Shown here one piece after another: positions 1-8,662 of a DNA stretch of 64,000 nucleotides. The position numbers and the translations under genes were made by a program. The notes under the pieces were generated by a model. That model saw only the letters and a program-made list of their open reading frames with translations. It was not told the DNA's origin and did no database searches. Source of the DNA: an uncultured Sutterella sp. (GTDB lineage Bacteria > Pseudomonadota > Gammaproteobacteria > Burkholderiales > Burkholderiaceae_F); NCBI GenBank assembly GCA_949287305.1, contig CASEFX010000008.1, forward strand, positions 1 through 64,000, read 5' to 3'. Position 1 is the first letter of the stretch, and each line of letters starts with the position of its first letter.

Positions 1-57
1 AACTGGATCTCTTGCCGGCAAAAGTTGTGAGCTGGTTACGTGTCTTCTTTCAAGTAA

Positions 58-150
58 AAGCCCCGCCGCGCACCTTCTGGTGATGCATGCGACAGGGCTG
101 GAAACGGGTCTAGCTTGTAAGGCTAACCCGGGAGTTTAGGCAAAAGCCCT
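58..150. other. Structured non-coding stretch, possible RNA
   Basis: No convincing gene lies in bases 1-198. Within this stretch several helices can be drawn: AGCCC near 58 with GGGCT near 95, an inner stem CGGGT-TAGC/GCTA-ACCCG at 105-130, and AGGGCT (94-99) with AGCCCT (145-150) enclosing that inner stem. The arrangement resembles a multi-helix RNA, but I do not recognise it as tmRNA, RNase P, 6S, SRP RNA or a named riboswitch. It could also be chance pairing in GC-rich DNA. The strand is undetermined. Confidence 0.25.
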
Positions 151-181
151 CCGCGCCCCGTTCTAACAAAGAACGGCGCGG
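151..181 (-). terminator. Hairpin terminator after the lpoB operon
   Basis: CCGCGCC..CCGTTCT pairs with AGAACGG..CGCGG across the loop AACAA, with a two-base bulge. It lies just after the stop codon of the last gene of the leftward operon. The T-tract on that strand is weak (GGGCTTTTGCC), so it is a probable rather than certain intrinsic terminator. Confidence 0.6.
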
Positions 182-198
182 AGATTTCGTTTCTGCGC

Positions 199-744
199 TC
201 AGCGGGACTTGAAGAGCGAGAGGTCGTCGGACCACTGGCCGACGAGTTCGCCGTCCAAGGTGAAGAGCTTGATCTTCATCGTGTAGTCGACGAGCTTCTG
301 ACCGTCGGGCGCGCGCGTCACGATGTCGGTGATTTCGGACTGCATGATGTAGTCGAAGTTTGTCGCCGAGCTGTCGAGCACGCGAACGGCGCCCGAATTC
401 AGCAACACTTCCTGAATGCGGTCCTGAATGTCCTGGACGCGCAGGTTTTCGTCATGCGTGTTCTGACGAAGGTTCCCCACGACGATGCGCGGCGGCTTCT
501 TGGCCTTGGAGATCACCGGCGTCGAGAGCATCTTGTTCGTCAGGTTTTCCGCAAACGCGATGATGTCGGAGAGCGACACCTTGGTGTCGAGCTTGATGCG
601 TTCGGACGAGTCCACGATCGAAACCGAGCGCATGTGGCCGGTCAAAACCGGCATCCCCATGCCGCCCGTCGAGCCCGTCGTGGCGCAACCGCTCAGAAGC
701 GCGGCCGAAAGAACGGCGCTCATCAGAAGAAAATGTTTTTTCAT
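199..744 (-). CDS. lpoB: LpoB-like outer membrane lipoprotein
   Basis: This 181-residue protein starts with a lipoprotein signal peptide ending in LLSGC, so Cys20 would be lipidated. A short Gly/Thr-rich linker follows, then one globular domain of the LpoB (YcfM) type, including the stretch PPRIVVGNLRQNT and the later FDYIMQSEITDI. In Escherichia coli LpoB sits in the outer membrane and activates the peptidoglycan synthase PBP1B through the periplasm. The gene is 12 bases downstream of a YcfL-type gene, the same pairing as ycfL-lpoB in enterobacteria, which supports the call. It is the last gene of a six-gene leftward operon. Whether it really activates a penicillin-binding protein here is inference, because the neighbouring CsgG- and FlgT-like genes suggest a wider envelope role. 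Confidence 0.8.
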   Translation of the reverse strand: MKKHFLLMSAVLSAALLSGCATTGSTGGMGMPVLTGHMRSVSIVDSSERIKLDTKVSLSDIIAFAENLTNKMLSTPVISKAKKPPRIVVGNLRQNTHDENLRVQDIQDRIQEVLLNSGAVRVLDSSATNFDYIMQSEITDIVTRAPDGQKLVDYTMKIKLFTLDGELVGQWSDDLSLFKSR

Positions 745-756
745 CGGAAATTCCTT

Positions 757-1269
757 TTACTGGTTAGCGCCGTTTAAGAGCTGCTGGTTGTACTGCTGTT
801 GCATCCGCATCATTTCCACAGGATCGGGTTCCGCAGAATAGAACTGCGTCACGTTGGGAACGCGTACCGTAATGGCCACGGTCTTGGCGTCGACGCTCTT
901 TCCGATACTCTGAACAGCCTTTTCCGTATTGCCCGACAGGTGCGTCTGAAGCCAGCCGTTCGAGACGAGCAGGGGTGCGCCGTCGGCATCGCGCCATTCG
1001 ACCTGATATTCGATCGGCAAACGCTGACTCGAGAAGTTGCGAATTTGGAAAGTAAGCTTCGGAAGCCGTGCGCTCGTATTGATTCGGGCGTTCTGCACCC
1101 CGACCATGCGGGCAACGAGTTCATTGTCGTAGTGCACGCTCACGCCCGGGGCGATTTCGGCAGAAAGAACCGGAACCGGCTCGGGCGTGCCGGGCTGGCT
1201 CACCGGCTGCTGCGCGCAGCCGACCAAAATGAGCGCGGAAGCGGCGGCGATCAAAGAGAGTTTGTTCAT
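757..1269 (-). CDS. YcfL family (DUF1425) lipoprotein
   Basis: The 170-residue product has a lipobox ILVGC with Cys18 as the lipidated residue, a proline-rich linker and a small beta-rich domain. The stretch LTFQIRNFSSQRLPIEYQVE followed by a Trp-rich segment is typical of the DUF1425/YcfL family. YcfL has no established biochemical function; it is usually encoded beside lpoB, as here. The C-terminal tail is rich in Gln and Met. Spacing to the next gene is 12 bases, so the two are almost certainly co-transcribed. A 111-base gap separates it from the upstream COG3014 gene. Confidence 0.8.
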   Translation of the reverse strand: MNKLSLIAAASALILVGCAQQPVSQPGTPEPVPVLSAEIAPGVSVHYDNELVARMVGVQNARINTSARLPKLTFQIRNFSSQRLPIEYQVEWRDADGAPLLVSNGWLQTHLSGNTEKAVQSIGKSVDAKTVAITVRVPNVTQFYSAEPDPVEMMRMQQQYNQQLLNGANQ

Positions 1270-1380
1270 AATGTTTTCCTTGAAACCCTCCTGCCGAAGC
1301 GTTTCTTCGGCAGGACTCCCGTCGCGGGGAGTTTGAGAGAATCCGACGTTCCTCCCCTTCCCCGCGCTACGGTTTTGAAA

Positions 1381-3084
1381 TCACTTCACCCACGAGAATT
1401 CGTTGGCGAAGGTCTGCAGGTGCGTGCCGTAGTTGACGGCGTAGACGACCGTCGGTCCCTTTTCGGCGATCTTCACCGTGTTCTTGGCCAACACCTTGCC
1501 GCTCTTGTCGACCGTCGAAATGTCGATCGTCTTGAGGTTGGCGGGCACGACCAGACGGCTCACGAGCACCTGGTTCGGAAGCGAGAGCCACGAACGGGTG
1601 TCGGGGTGCTGGACGGCCCCCGCAAGCGCACCGCCCAGGACGCCGAGCTTGTCGTGGGCCATGCCGGAGCGAAGAAGCGCCATGGCCGTGTCAAAGACGC
1701 GCCAGGGCATGCGGTCCTGTTCGTCGCGAAGGATGATGGATTCCATCTTCGTGAGGCTCGACATGCGCGTCGTCTTGCCGCCCGCATTCACCATGGCGCC
1801 GACCACGGGCGTTTCAACGGGCGTGGCGTTCGCATAGTTGAGCGTAGCCTGATACTTGCCCACGCGGAAGGCCTTGGAGGATTCCTTCTGATACGGAGCG
1901 AAACCGTCCGAGAGGATCACCTGAACGAGCTTCTGGTTCTTGCGAAGCCCCTTCATGACGTCCTTCTTGGCGACGACGGCGGCTTTGCAGTCCTTGTTGT
2001 TTTCCACGACCTTTTCGTAGGAAATGCGCGCGTTATCGCGAAGGCTACGGTCTTCGAGGCTGTCGAATTCCTGAAGGAGCGCGTTCATGTAGTCGCCGAA
2101 CGGATTGACGTAGGCCGACGTCACGAGGCCGGCCTTCTTCTTGGTGTCGGCGGAACGGTCGTCGACGTTAATGGCGCCGATGATCTCGGGAAGCGCGGCA
2201 AGCGCGTCGAGCGCTCCGACGGCCGTCTGCGCGGTGTCCGCCGCGGCCTCGGTCGAGCTCTTCTTGTCGTTGCCGCCGAACATGCCGCCAAACGCCCCGG
2301 CAAGGCCCGCGAGACCATCCTGGGCCTCTTGCGTATCGGACTTCTGCTGGGCCTGAGCCTTCTTCTGAGCTTCGGCCTTGGCCTTCGCCGCAGCCTCGGC
2401 CTTGGCCTTGGCTTCGGCCTTCTTGGCGGCTTCCTTCTGAGCCTTTTCGTCAAAGAGTTCGGGGTGTTCTTCTTCGAACTTCGCCTTTTCCTGCTGGAAC
2501 TTTTCCCATTCTTCCTGCTGCAGGTCGATCGCGCGGCGCGTCACGTTGTAGGCCTTGCGGTCGCCCTTGAGCATGTAGCAAAGGGCCTTGTAGTTGAGGA
2601 GCATCACCTTTTCGTAGCTGCGCACTTCGTAGTCGGCGAGTTCGCTCGCCCCCGTCACCGAAGCGAGAAGCGATTTCGAAGCGCCGGCCGCCTGATCGGT
2701 CACGCCCGTCTGGTCTTCGGCGAGATTGAGCTTCTCTTCCGCGGCGTCGAAGAAGAAGAGCGCGCGATCGACGTCCCCGGTGTTGAGGGCGAGAAGGCCG
2801 CGTTCCATGATGGAGAGTTCGCTCGCGGAACTGATGAGCTTTTCGTAGGCCTCTTCCTTCGTAAGCGCCTTGCCTTCCTTGTCCTTTCCGTTTTCGAGCA
2901 CCTTCGCCTTCAGTTCGTCGAACTTCCCGGCAAAGAGCATGTCGCGGGCGGGCTGATAGGCTTCGGCATAGGTCTTGACGGCTTCGTTTTCGGCGAGGCC
3001 GAGGGAGTCGCTACGGGTCGTCGCGCAGCCGGCGAGAGCGGCCGAGACGGCGACGGCCAACAGTACTTTTTGAATGTTCTTCAT
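1381..3084 (-). CDS. COG3014-type lipoprotein with coiled-coil insert
   Basis: This is a 567-residue lipoprotein (lipobox ALAGC, Cys20). The N-terminal half is helical and reads like a TPR-type repeat region (residues about 30-210, with LNTGDVDRALFFFDAAEEKL). An Ala/Lys/Glu-rich coiled coil follows at about 215-250, then a low-complexity linker. The C-terminal half contains NPFGDYMNALLQEFDSL, which I associate with the uncharacterised family COG3014. Function is unknown. It sits between an unrecognised periplasmic protein and the YcfL-LpoB pair in a tightly spaced operon, so an outer-membrane-anchored scaffolding role is plausible but inferred. The Ala/Lys coiled coil is longer than I would expect and may be lineage-specific. 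Confidence 0.72.
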   Translation of the reverse strand: MKNIQKVLLAVAVSAALAGCATTRSDSLGLAENEAVKTYAEAYQPARDMLFAGKFDELKAKVLENGKDKEGKALTKEEAYEKLISSASELSIMERGLLALNTGDVDRALFFFDAAEEKLNLAEDQTGVTDQAAGASKSLLASVTGASELADYEVRSYEKVMLLNYKALCYMLKGDRKAYNVTRRAIDLQQEEWEKFQQEKAKFEEEHPELFDEKAQKEAAKKAEAKAKAEAAAKAKAEAQKKAQAQQKSDTQEAQDGLAGLAGAFGGMFGGNDKKSSTEAAADTAQTAVGALDALAALPEIIGAINVDDRSADTKKKAGLVTSAYVNPFGDYMNALLQEFDSLEDRSLRDNARISYEKVVENNKDCKAAVVAKKDVMKGLRKNQKLVQVILSDGFAPYQKESSKAFRVGKYQATLNYANATPVETPVVGAMVNAGGKTTRMSSLTKMESIILRDEQDRMPWRVFDTAMALLRSGMAHDKLGVLGGALAGAVQHPDTRSWLSLPNQVLVSRLVVPANLKTIDISTVDKSGKVLAKNTVKIAEKGPTVVYAVNYGTHLQTFANEFSWVK

Positions 3085-3131
3085 TTGATGGTCTAGCTTT
3101 GGTTGGTTAAGCGGATGAGTGAAAAAGGGAA

Positions 3132-4580
3132 TCAGAAGACGTCGAGACTCGACTCGACGCTTCCGCGGCGATTGCTGTTTTGGAATTCACGGGCCGGTTC
3201 CTGCGCGGCGGCTTCTTCGGCCTGCGGTTCCTCCTGCGGTCCTTCGAGGATCTCGCGGGCGCGCTCAATGCCCGAGAAGCGGTAGGCCTTGACGACGCCG
3301 ACGAGCGTGTGGCCGTCGGGCGTGTCGTACGTCCATTCGTGAACGGTTTCAAGACCCGTGAGGTGCGCCTGCGCCCGCGCGACGCTCTGGGAGCTCACGC
3401 GGTCCGTGATGATGCGTTCCGCCTTCTGCACGCCCGCGTCGCCGGTTTCGGCGTCACGTTCCATGAAGCGTTCCTTGGAGTCGCCCCGTTCGGTCGTCTG
3501 CTCCGTGTTGAAGGAAAGGTTCATGAAGCGGGCGATCTGCGCGGTCGCGTCCGAGTCGGCCTGCCTGAAGGCGCTTTCCACCGCGTCGGCGGCGAAGTCT
3601 TCGTCGCCGCCCTTGTAGGAGGAGCTCCAAAGACCGAAGGAAACGATCACGGGACCTTGGTTGTCGATCATGATGCGCGGACCGTAGAGGTCGGCGAGCT
3701 TCGACGGGTCGTTGAGCGGCAGCAACTGATCGAGCGGCTGACCGACCGCCTGGATCATCGGCTTTTCCCCGCGGGCGAGCGAGGCGGCCACCGCCTCCAT
3801 CTTGGGCGAATACGCAAGGAGCACGGCCACGGCCGCGCGGCCGTTGTCGGTTTCCGAAACGAAGTTCTGCGCGATGTTGATGCCGCCCAAGGCGAGCGAC
3901 GCACGCTGCGTGGTCACGTCGGAAATCGCCTTCTTGAGGAAGGTCTTCTTTTCCACGGGCGTCATGCTCTTGATGCGGCTTTCGCTCGTGCCGAGCTTGC
4001 GCAGGGCGTTGTCGATCTGCGCTTCGGCAAGGGCCGTCCCCTTGTCGAGGAGAACGTCGAGCTTGGTCTTCGTCGGATCGGCCGTGAAGCGCCGGGCATC
4101 CGTGCTGTTGTCCGTGAAGAGCTCTCGGCTCACTTCGTTTTCCACCTGCAGGTCGAGGAATTCGGCGAACTTGCGAAGGGCTTCCATGTAGGCCGTTTCA
4201 TAGGCCATCGCGAGAGACTTGCCGTAGTCCGGGCTCGCGCGGTTGACGTTGACGTCGGCCACCCCGTCGAAATAGGTCTTACCCTTGTTTTCCTTGCCGA
4301 TGCTGATGCCCTTCGACTGAAGGTAGTCGCGCACCTGCTGACGGACGGCGGAAGCGGCGGGAAGCTTCTTCAGAACGGGCGGATGCTGGTCGGCGGCGGG
4401 GAACTGATTGACGTCCTTCACCGTTTCGACGGTGACGACCGCAACCGGCGCGGCGGAAGCCACCGTCACGGGCTGCGCGGCGGCGGGAGCGTTCGTCACG
4501 ACCGTTTCGGGAGCGGCCCAGACGGACGCGGCGAAGGCGAGAAGACAGGCCGCGGTCAGGGCTTTGCGTTGCATTTTCAT
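3132..4580 (-). CDS. Unrecognised exported protein of envelope operon
   Basis: The 482-residue product has a Sec signal peptide (about residues 1-22, cleavage after AASVWA), an Ala/Val-rich linker and a globular part without a motif I can name. The core begins near VRQQVRDYLQSKGI. It includes a region with helix-rich PLDQLLPLNDPSKLADLYG and a conserved-looking VIVSFGLWSSSYKGGD segment. The C-terminal 40 residues are Glu/Ala-rich and disordered. From memory it may correspond to a Pfam domain of unknown function (DUF6844), but this is unverified. It has no lipobox, so it is probably periplasmic. It lies 47 bases upstream of the COG3014 lipoprotein gene and 34 bases downstream of the FlgT-like gene, so it belongs to the same transcription unit. 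Confidence 0.65.
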   Translation of the reverse strand: MKMQRKALTAACLLAFAASVWAAPETVVTNAPAAAQPVTVASAAPVAVVTVETVKDVNQFPAADQHPPVLKKLPAASAVRQQVRDYLQSKGISIGKENKGKTYFDGVADVNVNRASPDYGKSLAMAYETAYMEALRKFAEFLDLQVENEVSRELFTDNSTDARRFTADPTKTKLDVLLDKGTALAEAQIDNALRKLGTSESRIKSMTPVEKKTFLKKAISDVTTQRASLALGGINIAQNFVSETDNGRAAVAVLLAYSPKMEAVAASLARGEKPMIQAVGQPLDQLLPLNDPSKLADLYGPRIMIDNQGPVIVSFGLWSSSYKGGDEDFAADAVESAFRQADSDATAQIARFMNLSFNTEQTTERGDSKERFMERDAETGDAGVQKAERIITDRVSSQSVARAQAHLTGLETVHEWTYDTPDGHTLVGVVKAYRFSGIERAREILEGPQEEPQAEEAAAQEPAREFQNSNRRGSVESSLDVF

Positions 4581-4614
4581 TTTTTTGAATCCAGTAAAAG
4601 AGAAGACTGTCGAC

Positions 4615-5844
4615 TTACCAGTTGGGCGTCATGGTCTTGCGGACCTTGCGGGCGCCGCGGGTCCCCAATTCCTCGGGCAGAGCGCGCAGCACGTATTCCT
4701 TCGGCCCCATGCCGGTCAGATCCACCCGGCAGTCCAGGACCTCGGCGTAGGAAATCTTGGGACTCACCGACACGATGCGGACCTTGCCTACGGGAATTTC
4801 CTCGCGGGCCATGGGTTCGTGCGTATACGGATCGGTCTGCACCTTGCCGTAGCGGTTGAGCTGATAGACGCGGCCGACCTTCATGGAGCTTCCGCCCTGC
4901 GCAAGCGAAATGCGGCCGTTGTTGTATTCGAGCGTCACGATCGGATAGATGATGTCGGTGATCTTCTCGCCGATTTCTTCGCCGATCTGGCGCGCGACGT
5001 CCACGTCCATCGAGGGATAGGACTTCTTGATCGTTCCCGAGGCGAGCACCTGTCCGGTCGCCGCTTCCAGGACGCGCCAGGAAACGGTCGCATTCGTTTC
5101 CGACTTCGTGATCTTTTCCTTCGTGTAGGGAACGATCACGGTCGATTCCTTCGAATCAAAGGAAAGAATGTCACCCACGACGAGGTAGTCCGTACCGGAA
5201 CTGTTGCCGATGCGGGCGCGTTCGTCGCGACCGACGTCGGGAAGAAGAAGACGCAGGAACTCGACGAGGCGTTCGCCGTCGTAGGTGCGGTCCACGACCG
5301 AGAAGTGGCGCGTGCTCGTCACGTAGTCCACCGCACCGAGCGAGAGACGCTGCGAAACGGCCTCATAGCGCTTCTCTTGAGCGGGCGACTTTCCCTCCGG
5401 CATGCGGAAGGGCACGAAGGCGATGCGGCGGCGATTGTTCGAAGCGTCGCTCTCGTAGACCGAAATGTCGGCCGAAATCTTGACTTGCCAGCGTCCGTTG
5501 GCGTCTTCCTTGGCGTCGAGCACTTCATAGCTCTTCACGGAACCGTGCGTTTCGGTCGCCGTGGCGTCGAACCCCGACTCGTGGCTCGCATCCATGCCGA
5601 TCGACTTGCCGGCCACCGCCACCTTTGAGGAACTCGCCGCCCGCGTCGTCGCCTGAACGTTCGCAACCGAGAGCCCGCGAACCTTGGCGACCGCCTCCAC
5701 AAGGGCCGCGTTCAACGCTTCGCGGCGGTCGGGACCGAAGCCCGAGGCGTTGACCGTCTTGGTGGTGATGCCCGCCGCCGCGACGGAAAGCGACAAAACG
5801 GAAAGCAACGACGCAACCCCGATCTTTACGAAGGAAATATTCAT
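4615..5844 (-). CDS. FlgT/CsgG-like periplasmic protein
   Basis: This 409-residue protein has a Sec signal peptide (about residues 1-23). Its first mature domain reads ASGFGPDRREALNAALVEAV, the pattern of the FlgT N-terminal/LPP20-like fold. The middle region resembles a CsgG-type domain. The C-terminal region, with GGSSMKVGRVYQL and KVRIVSVSPKISYAEVL, matches the C-terminal part of its downstream-coordinate neighbour (GGMKVGDTFIVF, KVTRVNPKFTIVEM), so the two are likely paralogous there. FlgT proteins in Vibrio form a ring around the flagellar motor. No flagellar genes are visible here, so the domain rather than the flagellar role is what the sequence supports. It is the second gene of the operon, 23 bases after the CsgG-like gene. 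Confidence 0.65.
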   Translation of the reverse strand: MNISFVKIGVASLLSVLSLSVAAAGITTKTVNASGFGPDRREALNAALVEAVAKVRGLSVANVQATTRAASSSKVAVAGKSIGMDASHESGFDATATETHGSVKSYEVLDAKEDANGRWQVKISADISVYESDASNNRRRIAFVPFRMPEGKSPAQEKRYEAVSQRLSLGAVDYVTSTRHFSVVDRTYDGERLVEFLRLLLPDVGRDERARIGNSSGTDYLVVGDILSFDSKESTVIVPYTKEKITKSETNATVSWRVLEAATGQVLASGTIKKSYPSMDVDVARQIGEEIGEKITDIIYPIVTLEYNNGRISLAQGGSSMKVGRVYQLNRYGKVQTDPYTHEPMAREEIPVGKVRIVSVSPKISYAEVLDCRVDLTGMGPKEYVLRALPEELGTRGARKVRKTMTPNW

Positions 5845-5867
5845 GATCCTCCCCCCTCAGACGGACG

Positions 5868-6758
5868 TTACTTGACGGGACGGCGGAGGATGCAGCCGGG
5901 CTGCACCAGGGCCGTGTCGCCCTTCGTCATTTCGACGATCGTGAACTTCGGATTGACGCGCGTCACCTTGGCCGTGCCGATCTCTTCCTCTTCGGAACCG
6001 AGATTTTCCCCCGTCACCGGGTCGATCAGATCTTCGCCCGGAAGGAAGACGATGAAGGTGTCCCCCACCTTCATGCCGCCGTCATTGCCGCGGTTGACGT
6101 AGAGACGCTTGCCCTTGGCCTGAATCACCATGATGGGGAAGATCGTGTCGGTGAGCTGATCGACAAACGATCCGACGGCGCGGTCGAGCGCCTTGTTGAG
6201 AATGGCGCGGCTTGCGGAACCGACGGAGTTGGCCACCACCGTGGGTGAAGAGGCGTTGCCTTTGACGTTGAAGGCCCCCGTAACCTTGCCCGTCGTCGTA
6301 TCCACGATCGTCACGCCGAGCTCGATCGAGGCGTAGTCGCTCACGCGGTACTTGTTGTCGATGTTCGGGACCTTCTTGGCGGAACGACCGAACGAGAAGT
6401 TCTGCACTTCCACCTGAACGATCGACTGCGCGTTCGAGAGCTGTCCTTCCTGCGCGGCGTCGCCCGCGGCAAGCCCCGACTTAGCGAACTGTTGCTCGGC
6501 ACGGATGGCGTTGAGCGTGGCGGCGTTGCGGGAAACCACGTCAAACTTGCGGGAATTGCGCACGCCCGCCTCCATGTCGGAGCGAAGGCTCGACTGGCTC
6601 ACCGTCTTCGCGGCCGAAGCCGAGAGCGAGGGCGAAAGAACAAGGTCCGTAATGGCGACGCGATACTTGTCGAGCGCCTCCGCATTCGCGGGAAGGCTCA
6701 TCGCCCCCATCAGACAGGCGGACATCAGGAGTGCGGCTTTAACGAAGGTTTGTTTCAT
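5868..6758 (-). CDS. CsgG/HfaB-like envelope protein
   Basis: I chose the start at MKQTFVKAALL because a typical Sec signal peptide (about residues 1-25, cleavage near LPANA) begins there; an in-frame extension upstream would add 35 non-signal residues. The 296-residue product has a CsgG-type domain, with RYNNLL-like strands replaced by RVAITDLVLSPSLSASA and a family-like segment VVSRNAATLNAIRAEQQF. A C-terminal beta domain follows with GNDGGMKVGDTFIVFLPG. CsgG proteins are secretion pores or periplasmic/outer membrane assembly factors. This copy has no lipobox Cys, unlike CsgG itself, so pore formation should not be assumed. It is the first gene of the six-gene operon. Confidence 0.7.
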   Translation of the reverse strand: MKQTFVKAALLMSACLMGAMSLPANAEALDKYRVAITDLVLSPSLSASAAKTVSQSSLRSDMEAGVRNSRKFDVVSRNAATLNAIRAEQQFAKSGLAAGDAAQEGQLSNAQSIVQVEVQNFSFGRSAKKVPNIDNKYRVSDYASIELGVTIVDTTTGKVTGAFNVKGNASSPTVVANSVGSASRAILNKALDRAVGSFVDQLTDTIFPIMVIQAKGKRLYVNRGNDGGMKVGDTFIVFLPGEDLIDPVTGENLGSEEEEIGTAKVTRVNPKFTIVEMTKGDTALVQPGCILRRPVK

Positions 6759-7076
6759 TTTTTTTGAGAGCAACAAAAAAACTCCAACGATCGAAATCAG
6801 TGGAGCCACATGATGAAAGCGAGACAAAGAAACCTGCCGAATCCGGCAGAACACCGGACACATCCGCGCCCCAATCCAAAAGGCGGAGGAAAGAGAGATT
6901 TTGAATCGTCAAAATCATGCCGGTCGTATGGTTGAAAAGAAGAAGGGATAAGAATCATTGTAGATCCGTCCACCCTCCCTCTGCGCTCTTGTTTTCCCTT
7001 AAGGAAGCCCGAACTATCGGACATTCTCTTTTTTTGGCGGGCGCACCGCCGACCGTCCCGCAACTGCCGCACATAG
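6759..7076 (-). promoter_or_regulatory. Leader/promoter region of the envelope operon
   Basis: No gene is seen in this 318-base gap between the CsgG-like gene and tRNA-His. A 6-bp hairpin with a four-base loop (CTGCCG/CGGCAG, 6834-6849) is followed on the minus strand by a T-rich run (GTTTCTTTG). It could be an attenuator in the operon leader or a second terminator after the tRNA. I could not identify a convincing -35/-10 pair, so the promoter position is open. Confidence 0.3.
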
Positions 7077-7110
7077 CAAAAGACCCCGTGATGTATCCAC
7101 CACGAGGTCT
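7077..7110 (-). terminator. Terminator after tRNA-His
   Basis: Directly downstream of the tRNA on its own strand, AGACCTCGTGGTG pairs with the complementary arm ending CACGGGGTCT, with two G-U pairs, and is followed by TTTT. Confidence 0.65.
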
Positions 7111-7118
7111 CGAAATTC

Positions 7119-7194
7119 TGGGGTGCGAAATGGGACTCGAACCCACGACAACCGGAATCACAATCCGGGACTCTACCAACTGAGCTATTCGCAC
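7119..7194 (-). tRNA. tRNA-His (anticodon GTG)
   Basis: The minus strand folds into a standard cloverleaf. The acceptor is GTGCGAA/TTCGCAC, the D arm contains AGTTGGTAGA, the anticodon loop is TTGTGAT with GTG in the middle, and the T loop is TTCGAGT. The 3' CCA is encoded. The base before the acceptor is G and the discriminator is C, giving the extra G-1:C73 pair diagnostic of tRNA-His. The sequence is close to the E. coli tRNA-His as I remember it. It has its own promoter and terminator and so is a single-gene unit. Confidence 0.97.
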
Positions 7195-7229
7195 CGTCAC
7201 CGCATCCCTTTCGGGATCGGAGAACTAGG

Positions 7230-7258
7230 ATTATGCCGAAGATCCCCGAATTTGTCAA
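7230..7258 (-). promoter_or_regulatory. Sigma70 promoter for tRNA-His
   Basis: On the minus strand TTGACA (7253-7258) is followed after exactly 17 bases by CATAAT (7230-7235). This is a consensus -35 and a five-of-six -10, about 35 bases before the mature tRNA. It is one of the strongest promoters in the window, as expected for a stable RNA gene. Confidence 0.88.
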
Positions 7259-7284
7259 GGGTCTTCGGCAAAAATTTTCGAAAA

Positions 7285-8631
7285 TCAGTCGTTTTCGACT
7301 TCAAGACCAATGAGATCGTGCTCCTGATGGTCGGTGATGCGCACCTGCACGATGTCGCCGGGCTCCAGGTGACGCTTCGTCGTCACGTAGCAGACGCCGT
7401 CGATTTCGGGAGCGTCCGCCTTCGTGCGGCCGACCGCCACGCCGTCTTCGTCTTCGGTTTCGTCGATGATCACTTCCTGAACGCTCCCCACCTTGCGGGC
7501 GAGCTTCTTCGAAGAGATTTCCGCCTGCACCTCCATGAAGCGGCGGCGACGGTCCTCGCGGACTTCGTCGGGCAAGGCTCCGGGAAGGTCGTTCGCGGCG
7601 GCGCCGTCGACGGGCGAATATGCAAAGCACCCGACGCGGTCGAGTTCGGCTTCGCGAAGGAAGTCGAGGAGATACTCGAACTCTTCCTCGGTTTCGCCGG
7701 GGAAGCCCGCGATGAAGGTCGAGCGGATCGTGATGTCCGGACACACGGCGCGCCAGGCGCGGATGCGCTCGAGGTTTTCTTCCGACGACGCAGGGCGCTT
7801 CATCGCCTTGAGGATGCGCGGGTGCGCGTGCTGGAAGGGAACGTCGAGGTACGGAAGGATGAGGCCTTCGGCCATGAGGGGCAGAATCTCGTCCACCGAA
7901 GGATACGGGTAGACGTACTGCAGACGCGTCCAGAGGCCGAGGCGGCCGAGTTCCTTCGCAAGGTCGTAGAGCTTCGTGCGCACGGGGCGGCCGTCGGCGA
8001 AGTCGAGCTTATAGCGCGTGTCGACGCCGTAGGCGGCCGTGTCCTGACTGATGACGATCAGTTCCTTCACGCCCGCTTCCTTCAGGTTCGCGGCTTCGCG
8101 CACGATGTCGCCTATCGGACGCGAAACGAGGCGTCCGCGCAGATTCGGGATGATGCAGAAGGTGCAGTGATGGTTGCAGCCTTCGCTGATCTTGAGGTAG
8201 GCGTAGTGCTTGGGCGTCAGACGCACGCCGCAGGCCGGAACAAGCTCGTCCCAGGGATCGTGCGGACACGGAAGGTGCTGTTCGACCATGGCGATCACTT
8301 CGTCCACGCTGTCGGGACCCGTGACGCCGAGGATCTTCGGCATGCGGTTCAAAACGAAGTTGCTGCCGTCGGCCTCCTTGCGGCCGCCGAGACAGCCGCA
8401 GACGATGACGCGGCCGTTTTCCTTGAGGGCTTCGGTGATCGCTTCAAGACTCTCCTCCACGGCTTCGTTGACAAAGCCGCAGGTGTTGACGATCACGAGA
8501 TCGGCGTCATGGTAGCTTCGCCCGATGCGGTAGCCGCGGGCACGCAGTTCGGTGACGATCCGTTCCGTGTCGACGAGCGCCTTGGGGCAGCCGAGCGAAA
8601 CAAAACCGACGACGGGGATGGTGTGCTGCAT
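7285..8631 (-). CDS. rimO: Ribosomal protein S12 methylthiotransferase RimO
   Basis: RimO is a radical-SAM enzyme that adds a methylthio group to an aspartate of ribosomal protein S12. The 448-residue product shows the N-terminal cluster cysteines Cys15, Cys51 and Cys80 ([24 protein letters not shown]). The radical-SAM motif is GCNHHCTFC at Cys152, Cys156 and Cys159, and a TRAM domain closes the protein. SLGCPK with VD rather than the MiaB pattern favours RimO over MiaB. I start at [10 protein letters not shown]; an in-frame extension upstream overlaps pgeF and lacks family similarity. It lies 31 bases downstream of pgeF and may be co-transcribed with it. Confidence 0.95.
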   Translation of the reverse strand: MQHTIPVVGFVSLGCPKALVDTERIVTELRARGYRIGRSYHDADLVIVNTCGFVNEAVEESLEAITEALKENGRVIVCGCLGGRKEADGSNFVLNRMPKILGVTGPDSVDEVIAMVEQHLPCPHDPWDELVPACGVRLTPKHYAYLKISEGCNHHCTFCIIPNLRGRLVSRPIGDIVREAANLKEAGVKELIVISQDTAAYGVDTRYKLDFADGRPVRTKLYDLAKELGRLGLWTRLQYVYPYPSVDEILPLMAEGLILPYLDVPFQHAHPRILKAMKRPASSEENLERIRAWRAVCPDITIRSTFIAGFPGETEEEFEYLLDFLREAELDRVGCFAYSPVDGAAANDLPGALPDEVREDRRRRFMEVQAEISSKKLARKVGSVQEVIIDETEDEDGVAVGRTKADAPEIDGVCYVTTKRHLEPGDIVQVRITDHQEHDLIGLEVEND

Positions 8632-8662
8632 ACGAGTATCCGTTGTTTCTTCAGAAATGGGC

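Noticed and set aside
799..3096. A 765-codon plus-strand frame across the envelope lipoprotein genes
   Set aside because: It lies antisense to two clear lipoprotein genes and spans their boundary; the product is Arg/His-rich with no recognisable motif.
6797..7258. A 153-codon minus-strand frame spanning tRNA-His
   Set aside because: It runs through a perfect tRNA cloverleaf, its promoter and its terminator.
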